Source: JBDHRG01 sp039807445 (lineage in GTDB: Bacteria; Pseudomonadota; Gammaproteobacteria; Competibacterales; Competibacteraceae). Taken from it: a DNA stretch of 17,289 nucleotides. Every line of letters begins with the position of its first letter. Position 1 is the first letter of the stretch. The notes under the pieces are model-generated. The model was given only the letters and a program-made list of their open reading frames with translations, had not been told where the DNA came from and made no database searches. Location of the stretch: positions 1-17,289 of the forward strand of contig JBDHRG010000070.1 in assembly GCA_039807445.1 (NCBI GenBank). Reading direction: 5' to 3'. The position numbers and the translations under genes were made by a program. Of the stretch, positions 1 to 6,192 are shown in pieces.

Positions 1-1
1 C

Positions 2-415
2 GGGCTGGTGCTCGGCGCCGGGGTGCTCGCCGGGCTGGGTCGGCGCGTGCTGCGCGGGCCGCAGCCCCTCCATCTCCGCCCGCCGACGGCGGCGGCGCGC
101 GCGCCGACCGGCGCCGGGCTGGGCACCCGCCGGCCGTCGACCAGCAAGGCGCGCAACGCCTGGCGCGTGCGCTTGCAGATCACCGGCAGCGTGACGCTGC
201 TGATCGCGCTGCTGTTCGTCGCGCTACTGCCGGACCTGACGCTGCCGCAGCGCTTCGCCGCCGGCGCGGTGGCGATCGCCGGTGCGATCGGCGTGCACGG
301 CATCGCGGCCAGCCTGGGGCGGCGCCACCGTCGCGGCCATTTCGGCGTGGTGTTCGCCGCCGCGGCGCTGTGCTTCGTGCTGATCGGCGCGATGGCGCTG
401 CTGCTGGATCGCTGA
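2..415 (+). CDS. Membrane protein, C-terminal fragment (5' end outside window)
   Basis: The frame is open from base 2, so the gene most likely starts upstream. A GTG at 8 is possible but has no visible ribosome binding site. The readable 138 residues begin with a hydrophobic stretch (VLGAGVLAGLG), then an Arg/Pro/Ala-rich linker, then two convincing membrane helices (around SVTLLIALLFVALL and VVFAAAALCFVLIGAMALLL) separated by a short basic loop (LGRRHRRGH). It ends about 50 bases before the Crp/Fnr gene on the same strand. I do not recognise the family. A C-terminal membrane extension of a larger enzyme or transporter would fit, but nothing in the visible part is diagnostic. Confidence 0.55.
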   Translation, partial: GLVLGAGVLAGLGRRVLRGPQPLHLRPPTAAARAPTGAGLGTRRPSTSKARNAWRVRLQITGSVTLLIALLFVALLPDLTLPQRFAAGAVAIAGAIGVHGIAASLGRRHRRGHFGVVFAAAALCFVLIGAMALLLDR

Positions 416-467
416 GGGCCGCTGCCGTGTCCGGTTTGCGCCGGCGCGCCAGGCAAGGGCGCTGATC

Positions 468-1127
468 GTGCCGATGCCGATCGCCGAGCTATTCGAGCGC
501 TTTCCCGCGCTCGCCGGCGTGGGCGCCGAAGGGCGCGCCCTGCTCGCCCACGCCCAGGTGGCCGAAGTCGCGGCCGGAGCCGTGATGTTCGAACCGGGCA
601 AGCCCTGCGGCCAGTTTCCGTTGCTGCTCGAAGGCGCGGTCAAAGTGGTACGGCTCGCGCCGAGCGGGCGCGAGATCGCGCTGTACCACGTGCGCGCCGG
701 CGAGGCATGCATCCTGTCGAGCGCCTGCCTGCTCGGCGCGGTGCGCTACCCCGCGACCGGCATCGCCGAGACGCCGGTGCGCGTCGCGCTGTTGCCGCCG
801 GCGGCGTTCCAGCACCTGCTGATGCACGAAGACGTGTTCCGCCGCTTCGTGTTCGGGCTGTTCGCCGAGCGTCTGATCGAGGTGATGGCGCTGGTCGAGG
901 CGGTCGCCTTCCAGAAGCTCGACCAGCGCCTCGCGCGGCGCCTGCTCGCGGGCGCGCCGCTGCTGCGCGCCACGCACCAGCAGCTCGCCGACGAGCTCGG
1001 CAGCGTGCGCGAGATCGTCAGCCGTCTGCTGCGCGGCTTCGAAGACCACGGCTGGGTACGGCTCGAGCGCGGCCAGATCGCGGTGCTCGATGTCGAGGCG
1101 CTGCACCGCCACCTCGAGCCGCGCTGA
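468..1127 (+). CDS. Crp/Fnr-family transcriptional regulator with a CxxxxxC motif
   Basis: A 219-residue protein of normal Crp/Fnr length. Residues about 10-125 form the cyclic-nucleotide-binding-like beta roll, followed by a dimer helix and a C-terminal winged helix (HQQLADELGSVREIVSRLLR, then a wing ending GQIAVLDVEAL). The recognition helix carries E-I-V-S-R, the ExxSR pattern of FNR, which reads TTGAT-type half sites, rather than the CRP pattern. There is no N-terminal FNR-type iron-sulfur Cys cluster, but Cys81 and Cys87 sit in GEACILSSACLLG, with a further Cys47. I infer a thiol-, persulfide- or redox-sensing regulator of the nearby YeeE/DUF2892 genes. The start is GTG 468, with AGGCAAGGG about 9 bases upstream; ATG 474 is the in-frame alternative. 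It converges on the cytochrome b5-like gene. Confidence 0.9.
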   Translation: MPMPIAELFERFPALAGVGAEGRALLAHAQVAEVAAGAVMFEPGKPCGQFPLLLEGAVKVVRLAPSGREIALYHVRAGEACILSSACLLGAVRYPATGIAETPVRVALLPPAAFQHLLMHEDVFRRFVFGLFAERLIEVMALVEAVAFQKLDQRLARRLLAGAPLLRATHQQLADELGSVREIVSRLLRGFEDHGWVRLERGQIAVLDVEALHRHLEPR

Positions 1128-1167
1128 CGGCGCGCCCGCCCGGTTTCGGCAATCGGCGGGTGCCGCC

Positions 1168-1527
1168 CTAGTTCCCGACGGTACCGATGAGGTAGCGCTG
1201 CAGCAGTTCCGAGGCATCGGAGGAGTGCGGTCGGTTGCGGTTCTTGGTGTCGTAGGCCCTGCTTGCATCCTTGCCGCACCAGGGCACGATCACCTCGGGG
1301 CGAGTGGGGTGCTGCGGCAGGTAATCGGTGAGCGCGTAGATCCGGCCGTGGATCGCCATCCAGCAGTCGTCCACCCGCCCGTGCCTGGCGACTTCGGCGA
1401 GCGTGAAGCGCCTCTCATCGGTCGCCTCGGCGGCCATGTGCCTGGCGGGAGGCCAAAGGGCGGCCCCGCCGAGCGCGACGATGACCAGCCAGAAGATCGC
1501 GGTGGCGGTGACGTAGACGGCTTTCAT
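1168..1527 (-). CDS. Membrane-anchored cytochrome b5-like heme-binding protein
   Basis: A 119-residue protein with one N-terminal transmembrane anchor or uncleaved signal (about residues 5-25) and a cytochrome b5 fold domain (about 40-117). The opening F-T-L-A-E-V-A-R-H-G and D-D-C-W-M-A-I-H-G-R-I-Y matches the b5 start, and the first heme ligand is His73 in YLPQHP, the position of the usual HPGG motif. The second ligand is probably His101 in RPHSSDASELL. The heme domain would lie on the periplasmic or membrane-surface side. The start is ATG 1527, since the longer open frame upstream belongs to the inserted element. The gene was probably once coupled by an ATGA overlap to the flavohemoprotein gene upstream and is now separated from it by the element at 1528-1703. 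Its electron partner is inferred to be that reductase. Confidence 0.8.
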   Translation of the reverse strand: MKAVYVTATAIFWLVIVALGGAALWPPARHMAAEATDERRFTLAEVARHGRVDDCWMAIHGRIYALTDYLPQHPTRPEVIVPWCGKDASRAYDTKNRNRPHSSDASELLQRYLIGTVGN

Positions 1528-1703
1528 CCTAGAAACCGCAGTTGCGACGCCGAAAGTGAGCCAAGTGCTTGAGGTTGAAGGGCAATCGACGCAGCCCCGA
1601 TTCACCCATTTCGAACTGCTCCGCAGTTGCCAGAATCGGCCGGAAACCCGCACCAGCGCTTGCTTTCGACGATTTCACTCGCCCCTCAACTGCGGTTTCT
1701 AGG
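1528..1703. mobile_element. Non-autonomous (MITE-like) insertion element, IS1380-type ends
   Basis: A 176-bp unit bounded by perfect 17-bp inverted repeats: CCTAGAAACCGCAGTTG at 1528-1544 and its exact reverse complement at 1687-1703. It is flanked on both sides by the 5-bp direct repeat TTCAT (1523-1527 and 1704-1708), a target-site duplication. A third partial copy of the end, CCGCAGTTG, lies inside at 1621-1629. The element is too small for a transposase and shows no convincing protein, so it would have to be moved in trans. The CCTAGA start and 5-bp duplication resemble IS1380-family elements such as ISEcp1, which is known family behaviour; the assignment itself is inference. It sits exactly between the stop codon of the reductase gene and the start codon of the b5-like gene. 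Confidence 0.85.
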
Positions 1704-1704
1704 T

Positions 1705-2952
1705 TCATCGGAAATCGAAGCGTTCGTAGTGGATGTGCTGCCGGGGGATGCCGCGCTGGCGAAGCCAGCGCACGGTGGCGTCGACGAGCGGTGGCGGGCC
1801 GCACAGGTAGGTCTGCCGCGCGGACAGCTGCGGCACGGTTTCGAGCAACGCGTGCAGCGGGCCATGATCGTCTCGCAGCGCGAGCGGTCGGAAACGCAGC
1901 AGCGGCTGGCGTTCAGCGTAGCCGCGCAGCTCGTCGCAGTAGGCGGCGGCGTCGGTATCGCGATCGAGGTAGACCAGCTCGGTCGGACGGATCACGGGGC
2001 CGGCGCGCAATGCGGCCAGGAACGGCGTGATGCCGATGCCGCCGGCGATCCAGAGCTCCGGCGCTTCGGTGCGGTCGGCGAGAAAGGTGCCGAACGGCCC
2101 CTGGATGCGCGCAGCGACACCGGGCTCCAGTGACTGGATACGGTGCGTGCAGTCGCCGAGTGCCTTGACGCTGAGGCTCAGCGAGCCGTCGGGGCGGGTG
2201 CCGCTGACCGTCAGCGGATGGTATTCGCCGCAGCCCCGGTAGCGGGGGCCGGCGAAGAGCGCCAGCATCACGAACTGGCCCGGCTTGACCGCGAGCGGCT
2301 CGGCGAGCGGGCGCAGCGTGAGCTCGACGATTCGGTGTCCCGGGCGGGTGAGCGCATGCACCTCGTAGGGCCGTGCGCCGCCACCGCGATCCGCGCGCAG
2401 CAGCCGCCAGCCGAGCGCCAGCACGGTCGGCGCGATCACCAGCGCGCTGCCGACGGCGGGAGGACGCACCGCCAGCAGATGCGCGATCCCCAGCACCACG
2501 CTGCCGCCGAGCGCAGCATGCACGAGGCGCCACCAGCGGTATCGCAGCCGCAGCACGAAGGTGCCGGCAAGCCCGGCCATCAATCCGAGCAACGCCAGCC
2601 AGCCGAGCCCGCTCGACCAGGACCACGGGGCGAGGGTCTTCCAGGCCGCGTCCGGACCGGCGGGTAGGCGGTGTCCGGCGAGTGCGAGGGGATGTGCGAG
2701 CAGCACGATGTAGCCGAGCGTGCCGAGCGCGTGATGCCAGCGGTACATGCGCTCGAGCCCACCGAAGCGGGCGGCGACCGAGGGTTCGCGGATCATCAGC
2801 AGCAGGCTGGTGGCGAGCAGCCCGCTGCCCAGCCAGCCGAGCAGCACGCTGAGGCCGGCGAGCGTGGCCAGCGCGCCCGGAGCCGCCAGCCCTGCCGGCA
2901 GCAGCGCCAGCGCCAGCAGCACGATCGGCGGGAGTGCGGGAGACTTCGGCAT
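1705..2952 (-). CDS. Ferric-reductase-like transmembrane flavohemoprotein (NOX/FRE-type oxidoreductase)
   Basis: A 415-residue inner-membrane protein. Residues about 8-185 are five to six membrane helices carrying two His pairs spaced 13-14 apart (His73/74-His87 and His145-His158), the bis-heme ligation pattern of the ferric reductase/NADPH oxidase domain. Residues about 193-295 form an FAD domain with Y-H-P-L-T-V-S (245-250). Residues about 298-415 form the nicotinamide-binding domain, with AGGIGITPF (303-311), YLCGPPPL near 382 and the usual HYERFDF end. It should pass electrons from cytosolic NAD(P)H through FAD and hemes across the membrane. The start at 2952 has only a weak ribosome binding site. 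The following gene encodes a b5-like heme protein, a likely partner. The acceptor (iron, quinone or a reductive repair protein) cannot be told. Confidence 0.88.
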   Translation of the reverse strand: MPKSPALPPIVLLALALLPAGLAAPGALATLAGLSVLLGWLGSGLLATSLLLMIREPSVAARFGGLERMYRWHHALGTLGYIVLLAHPLALAGHRLPAGPDAAWKTLAPWSWSSGLGWLALLGLMAGLAGTFVLRLRYRWWRLVHAALGGSVVLGIAHLLAVRPPAVGSALVIAPTVLALGWRLLRADRGGGARPYEVHALTRPGHRIVELTLRPLAEPLAVKPGQFVMLALFAGPRYRGCGEYHPLTVSGTRPDGSLSLSVKALGDCTHRIQSLEPGVAARIQGPFGTFLADRTEAPELWIAGGIGITPFLAALRAGPVIRPTELVYLDRDTDAAAYCDELRGYAERQPLLRFRPLALRDDHGPLHALLETVPQLSARQTYLCGPPPLVDATVRWLRQRGIPRQHIHYERFDFR

Positions 2953-3220
2953 GATGGGCTCGCGTGGGAGGGCGGCTGTACCCTGGCGACCGATGCTGGC
3001 GCGGACACAGCGTTTTTTCCCTGCCGTGGATCAATCGGCGGTGAGGCACGCACCGCGGTCTATGGAACCAAAGTCACCGACGCCGATCGCCGCTTGCGTG
3101 AACATGGGGACGATCCAGGTCCGGACGACGGAGGACGGCATGCTCGTGGGCGAGTCTTCGGCCAAACTCCGAACCTGTACACGCACTGAAACCGATCGTT
3201 CCCAACGCAGGAGGTGGACC
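2953..3220. other. Divergent intergenic region between reductase gene and DUF2892-YeeE operon
   Basis: This 268-bp gap must hold the start signals for both divergent units. I see no sigma70 promoter good enough to call. One TTGAT half site (minus strand, within GATTGATCC near 3029-3035) would suit an FNR-type recognition helix like that of the nearby regulator, but the second half is poor. A stretch on the plus strand from about 3099 (GTGAACATGGGG...) is open and in frame with the DUF2892 gene but looks unlike a gene of its own. Confidence 0.5.
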
Positions 3221-3409
3221 ATGCAGTGCAATGTCGGCAATACCGATCGGACCCTTCGCATCGCCGCAGGCATCGCCGTGCTCGCCGCGGGGGCTGCCTT
3301 CCAGTCCTGGTGGGGGCTGGTCGGCCTGGTGCCGCTCGCGACCGGGCTGATGCGCTGGTGCCCGGCCTACGGCGTGCTCGGCGTCAACACCGGGCGCGAG
3401 GCGGAGTGA
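3221..3409 (+). CDS. DUF2892 (YgaP-like) small inner-membrane protein
   Basis: A 62-residue protein beginning M-Q-C-N-V-G-N-T-D-R-T-L-R-I, the characteristic opening of the DUF2892 family, followed by two short hydrophobic segments (AAGIAVLAAGAAF and WWGLVGLVPLATGLM) and the family ending R-W-C-P-A-Y-G-V-L-G-V-N-T. The family is also found as the membrane domain fused to rhodanese in YgaP, so a link to sulfane-sulfur chemistry is established family knowledge. The start is fixed by a very good ribosome binding site (GCAGGAGGTGG) just upstream, although the frame is open much further 5'. It is the first gene of a tight operon, with 5 bases to the next gene. Cys3 and the Cys in RWCP are both present. 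Confidence 0.88.
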   Translation: MQCNVGNTDRTLRIAAGIAVLAAGAAFQSWWGLVGLVPLATGLMRWCPAYGVLGVNTGREAE

Positions 3410-3414
3410 CTGTC

Positions 3415-3837
3415 ATGGACTTCACGCTCGCCCAAGCCTGGCCGGCGCTCGTCGGCGGCGTGCTGATCGGCGCCGCGAGTACTTGGCTGCTGTTCGCGCT
3501 CGGGCGCATCGCCGGCATCAGCGGCCTGTTCAACGGCGTGCTGCGACCGCAGCCGGGCGAGACGCTGTGGCGTGTGGCGTTCCTCGCCGGGCTGGTGCTG
3601 TCGGGCGTGCTGGTCGGCGCCGGGCCGCTGCGCGAAGGCTATCCGCTGGTGCTGGTCGCGGCTTCGGGGCTGCTGGTCGGCGTCGGCACGCGCATCGGCT
3701 CGGGCTGCACCAGCGGCCACGGCGTCTGCGGGCTGGCGCGGCGCTCGCCGCGCTCGGCCGTCGCGGTGTTCACCTTCCTCGCGACCGGTTTCGTGACGAT
3801 GTACGTGCTGCGGCACGTGCTGGGGGTGGATGCATGA
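3415..3837 (+). CDS. YeeE/YedE family half-transporter, subunit 1 (probable thiosulfate/sulfur import)
   Basis: A 140-residue protein with four predicted membrane helices and the sulfur-transport motif GSGCTSGHGVCGLARRS (Cys98, His102, Cys105). In the YeeE/TsuA family, conserved cysteines within the channel relay thiosulfate across the inner membrane; this is family knowledge. The protein is about half the length of a full YeeE, and the other half is supplied by the next gene. It ends with the ATGA overlap (3834-3837) that starts that gene, so the two subunits are probably made in equal amounts. Its place behind DUF2892 and near a Crp/Fnr regulator supports a sulfur-compound uptake role. The exact substrate is not shown by sequence. 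Confidence 0.9.
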   Translation: MDFTLAQAWPALVGGVLIGAASTWLLFALGRIAGISGLFNGVLRPQPGETLWRVAFLAGLVLSGVLVGAGPLREGYPLVLVAASGLLVGVGTRIGSGCTSGHGVCGLARRSPRSAVAVFTFLATGFVTMYVLRHVLGVDA

Positions 3838-4289
3838 AAACGACTGCGAACGTGAACCCCGTCCCGCGCGCCGGCACGGCGGCCTGGCGGATCGTCGCGG
3901 CCTTCGCCGGCGGGCTGGGCTTCGGCTTCGGCCTGTGGCTGTCGGGCATGACCGATCCACGCAAGGTGCAGGGCTTCCTCGACCTGGCCGGCCGCTGGGA
4001 CCCGACGCTGCTGTTCGTGCTCGGCGGCGCGGTCGGCGTGGCGCTGGTCGGCTTCGCCGCGGTGCTGCAGCGTCAGCGGCCGTTGCTCGACGATCGCTTC
4101 CATCTGCCGACGAAGGCGGACATCGACGCGCCGCTGCTGATCGGTGCCGCGATCTTCGGCGTCGGCTGGGCGCTCGCCGGCTATTGCCCGGGGCCGGCGA
4201 TCGCCAGCCTCGCGATCGGCTCGCCCGAGCCGTGGATCTTCGTCGCAGCGATGGCCGCCGGCTCCTTCATCGCCGACCGCCTGCCGTAG
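3834..4289 (+). CDS. DUF6691/YeeE-YedE family half-transporter, subunit 2
   Basis: A 151-residue membrane protein with four predicted helices. It carries the family signature M-T-D-P-R-K-V-Q-G-F-L-D (residues 39-50) and a conserved Cys118 in AGYCPGPAIAS, the second-half counterpart of the Cys motif in subunit 1. Together the two genes reconstitute a full YeeE/TsuA-like permease in the inner membrane. Its ATG is the A-T-G of the ATGA overlap with the upstream gene, which fixes the start. It is the last gene of the operon: the next gene follows after about 146 bases and is functionally unrelated. Confidence 0.9.
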   Translation: MKTTANVNPVPRAGTAAWRIVAAFAGGLGFGFGLWLSGMTDPRKVQGFLDLAGRWDPTLLFVLGGAVGVALVGFAAVLQRQRPLLDDRFHLPTKADIDAPLLIGAAIFGVGWALAGYCPGPAIASLAIGSPEPWIFVAAMAAGSFIADRLP

Positions 4290-4435
4290 CGGTCCTGAGC
4301 CGCACGGGATCGACACGGTCGGAGCCGCTCCGGCGCGGATTCCGCGCTTGCGGCCAAGATCGCCGCGCTCCGGGACAAGACCGGACGCGGCGAGGGCGGC
4401 TATGCTGTCGGCTCCATCCCCGAGGCGCCGTGACC

Positions 4436-5326
4436 ATGACCTCCGCCCGCCGTGCGACGCTGATCGGCGCGACCGCGATCCTGATGTGGTCGCTGCTCGC
4501 GCTGCTGACCACTTCGGCAGCCGGCATTCCGCCGTTCGAGCTGCTGACGCTGAGCTTCGGCATCGGCGGTGCGCTCGGACTGGCACTGCTCGCGCGCCGC
4601 GGCGCCTGGCGGGCGCTGCGTCAGCCCTGGCCGGTGTGGCTGCTCGGCGTCGGCGGGCTGTTCGGCTACCACGCGTTGTACTTCGTCGCACTGGCGCGCG
4701 CGCCGGCGGTCGAGGCCAGCCTGATCGCCTACCTGTGGCCGCTGCTGATCGTGCTGTTCTCGGGGCTGCTGCCCGGCGAGCGGCTGCGCGCGCCGCAGCT
4801 GATCGGTGCGCTGCTCGGGCTGGCCGGTGCCTGGCTCCTGGTCGGTGGCGGCGCGGCGTTCGCACCGCGCGCCGAATACCTGCCCGGCTACCTGGCGGCG
4901 CTCGGCTGTGCCTTCACCTGGTCGGGCTACTCGGTGCTGAACCGCCGCTGCGGTGCGGTGCCGAGCGAGGCGGTCGTCGGCTTCTGCCTGGCGACGGCGC
5001 TCGCCGGCGGGGTCTGCCATGTCGTCTTCGAAGCGACGGTGGTGCCCGATGCCCGGCAGTGGCTGGCGATCGCGCTGCTCGGGCTGGGGCCGGTCGGCGC
5101 GGCCTTCTTCGTCTGGGACCACGGCACCAAACGTGGCGAGATCCAGCTGCTCGGCGTGCTGTCGTATGCGACGCCGCTGCTGTCGACGCTGCTGCTGCTC
5201 GCCGCCGGCCGCGCCGAGCCGCGCTGGCAAGTGGTAGCGGCGTGCGCGCTGATCGTCGGCGGCGCGGCGCTGGCCGCGCGGCAGGGGGACTCGCGCCGGC
5301 GCGTCGCCGCGGCCGATGTGCGCTGA
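4436..5326 (+). CDS. EamA/DMT-superfamily membrane exporter
   Basis: A 296-residue inner-membrane protein with ten predicted helices in two EamA repeats (about residues 8-138 and 153-280), the normal size for the drug/metabolite transporter family. The pattern L-M-W-S-L-L-A-L-L near the start, ARAPAVEASLIAYLWPLLIVLFSGLL at the end of the first repeat, and F-F-V-W-D-H-G-T-K-R-G in the second repeat resemble the YddG-type amino-acid exporter subgroup. Export of aromatic or related amino acids is therefore possible but not proven. ATG 4436 is chosen; GTG 4430 in the same frame is an alternative. It is probably monocistronic and converges on exonuclease III with only 11 bases between the stop codons. 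Confidence 0.85.
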   Translation: MTSARRATLIGATAILMWSLLALLTTSAAGIPPFELLTLSFGIGGALGLALLARRGAWRALRQPWPVWLLGVGGLFGYHALYFVALARAPAVEASLIAYLWPLLIVLFSGLLPGERLRAPQLIGALLGLAGAWLLVGGGAAFAPRAEYLPGYLAALGCAFTWSGYSVLNRRCGAVPSEAVVGFCLATALAGGVCHVVFEATVVPDARQWLAIALLGLGPVGAAFFVWDHGTKRGEIQLLGVLSYATPLLSTLLLLAAGRAEPRWQVVAACALIVGGAALAARQGDSRRRVAAADVR

Positions 5327-5337
5327 CGCCCGGGGGT

Positions 5338-6111
5338 TCAGAGTTCGAACTCGGCCACCACCGGCGCGTGGTCCGAGGGGCGTTCGAGCTTGCGCGGCAC
5401 CTTGTCGATCGTGCAGCCGCGGCAGACCCGCGCCAGCGCCGGCGACACCAGGATATGGTCGATGCGCAGCCCCAGGTTGCGGCGAAAGCCACCCTGACGG
5501 TAGTCCCACCAGCTGAAGCTGGCCGGCTCCTGCTCGAACAGCCGGAAGCTGTCGGCCAGCCCTAGCCCGAGCAGGCGGCGAAACGCTTCGCGCTCGGGTT
5601 CCGAGCACAGGATCGCGTCGCGCCAGGCCTCGGGGTCGTGCACGTCGCGGTCGTCGGGAGCGATGTTGAAGTCACCGAGCACGACCAGCTTCGGGTGCGC
5701 CGCGAGCTGCGCCTCGATGCAGGCGGCGAGCCTGTCCAGCCAGGCCAGCTTGTAGGCGTACTTGTCCGAGCCGACCTCCTGGCCGTTGGGCACGTACAGG
5801 TCGAGCACGCGCAGTTCGCCGAGCGTGACGCCGAGCACGCGCCGCTGCGGATCCTCGAGCCCGGGGAGCTCGGTGAGCACCTCGGTCTCGGGTTCGGCCC
5901 GGCTCAGCACCGCGACGCCGTTGTAGGTCTTCTGCCCGGCGAACACCGCGTGGTAGCCGGCTGCGGTGATCGCATCGCGCGGGAAGTCGGCATCGACCGT
6001 CTTGGTCTCCTGCAGCGCCAGCACGTCGGGCTGTTGCGCCGCGAGCCAGTCGAGCACCTGCGGCAGCCGCACCTTCAGCGAGTTGACGTTCCAGGTGGCG
6101 ATCTTGAGCAT
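5338..6111 (-). CDS. xthA: Exodeoxyribonuclease III (AP endonuclease)
   Basis: A 257-residue enzyme of the exonuclease/endonuclease/phosphatase fold that nicks DNA at abasic sites and degrades 3' ends in base excision repair. All landmark motifs are present: ATWNVNSL (Asn8), LALQETK (Glu35, metal binding), YVPNGQEVGSDKYAYKL, GDFNIAP (catalytic Asp and Asn), RIDHILVSP and the closing SDHAPVVAEF with the catalytic Asp-His pair. The start at 6111 is supported by a strong ribosome binding site (GAGAGGAGGT) on the minus strand, so the 11 extra upstream residues of the open frame are ignored. It is divergent from rsmE across a short region containing a perfect 25-bp palindrome. Confidence 0.96.
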   Translation of the reverse strand: MLKIATWNVNSLKVRLPQVLDWLAAQQPDVLALQETKTVDADFPRDAITAAGYHAVFAGQKTYNGVAVLSRAEPETEVLTELPGLEDPQRRVLGVTLGELRVLDLYVPNGQEVGSDKYAYKLAWLDRLAACIEAQLAAHPKLVVLGDFNIAPDDRDVHDPEAWRDAILCSEPEREAFRRLLGLGLADSFRLFEQEPASFSWWDYRQGGFRRNLGLRIDHILVSPALARVCRGCTIDKVPRKLERPSDHAPVVAEFEL

Positions 6112-6133
6112 CGGGACCTCCTCTCGGGCCGGC

Positions 6134-6158
6134 GAGCTTAGCACGGCGTGCTAAGCTC
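6134..6158. promoter_or_regulatory. Perfect 25-bp palindrome between divergent xthA and rsmE
   Basis: GAGCTTAGCACG at 6134-6145 and CGTGCTAAGCTC at 6147-6158 are exact reverse complements around a single G at 6146. It lies in the 81-bp region between the two divergent start codons, 23 bases upstream of xthA and 34 upstream of rsmE. An operator for a dimeric regulator or a shared divergent promoter element (TGCTAAGCT on each strand resembles a weak extended -10) would fit. No poly-T follows, so it is not an intrinsic terminator. Confidence 0.5.
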
Positions 6159-6192
6159 CGCGGCCGATGCCCCCAGCGACCGGAGAGGCGTG

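Noticed and set aside
1529..1804. A minus-strand open frame of 91 codons reading through the inserted element
   Set aside because: It is a by-product of the element and the reductase gene's other frame; no transposase motif is present and no ribosome binding site is seen.
3020..3050. An FNR-type site (TTGATNNNNATCAA) between the divergent redox and sulfur operons
   Set aside because: Only one half (minus-strand TTGAT within GATTGATCC) is good; the partner half matches poorly, so it is not listed as an operator.
3099..3220. An N-terminal extension or leader peptide in frame with the DUF2892 gene
   Set aside because: The DUF2892 family starts at the Met of MQCNVGNTDR and a strong ribosome binding site lies directly before it; the upstream residues look random.
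4320..4347. Small palindrome GCGCGGATTCCGCGC and an adjacent short hairpin after the permease pair, considered as a terminator
   Set aside because: Stems are short and no T run follows; GC-rich DNA yields such symmetry by chance.
4348..4406. A promoter for the EamA gene (TTGCGG and TATGCT)
   Set aside because: The two hexamers are 47 bases apart, far from the 16-18 needed.
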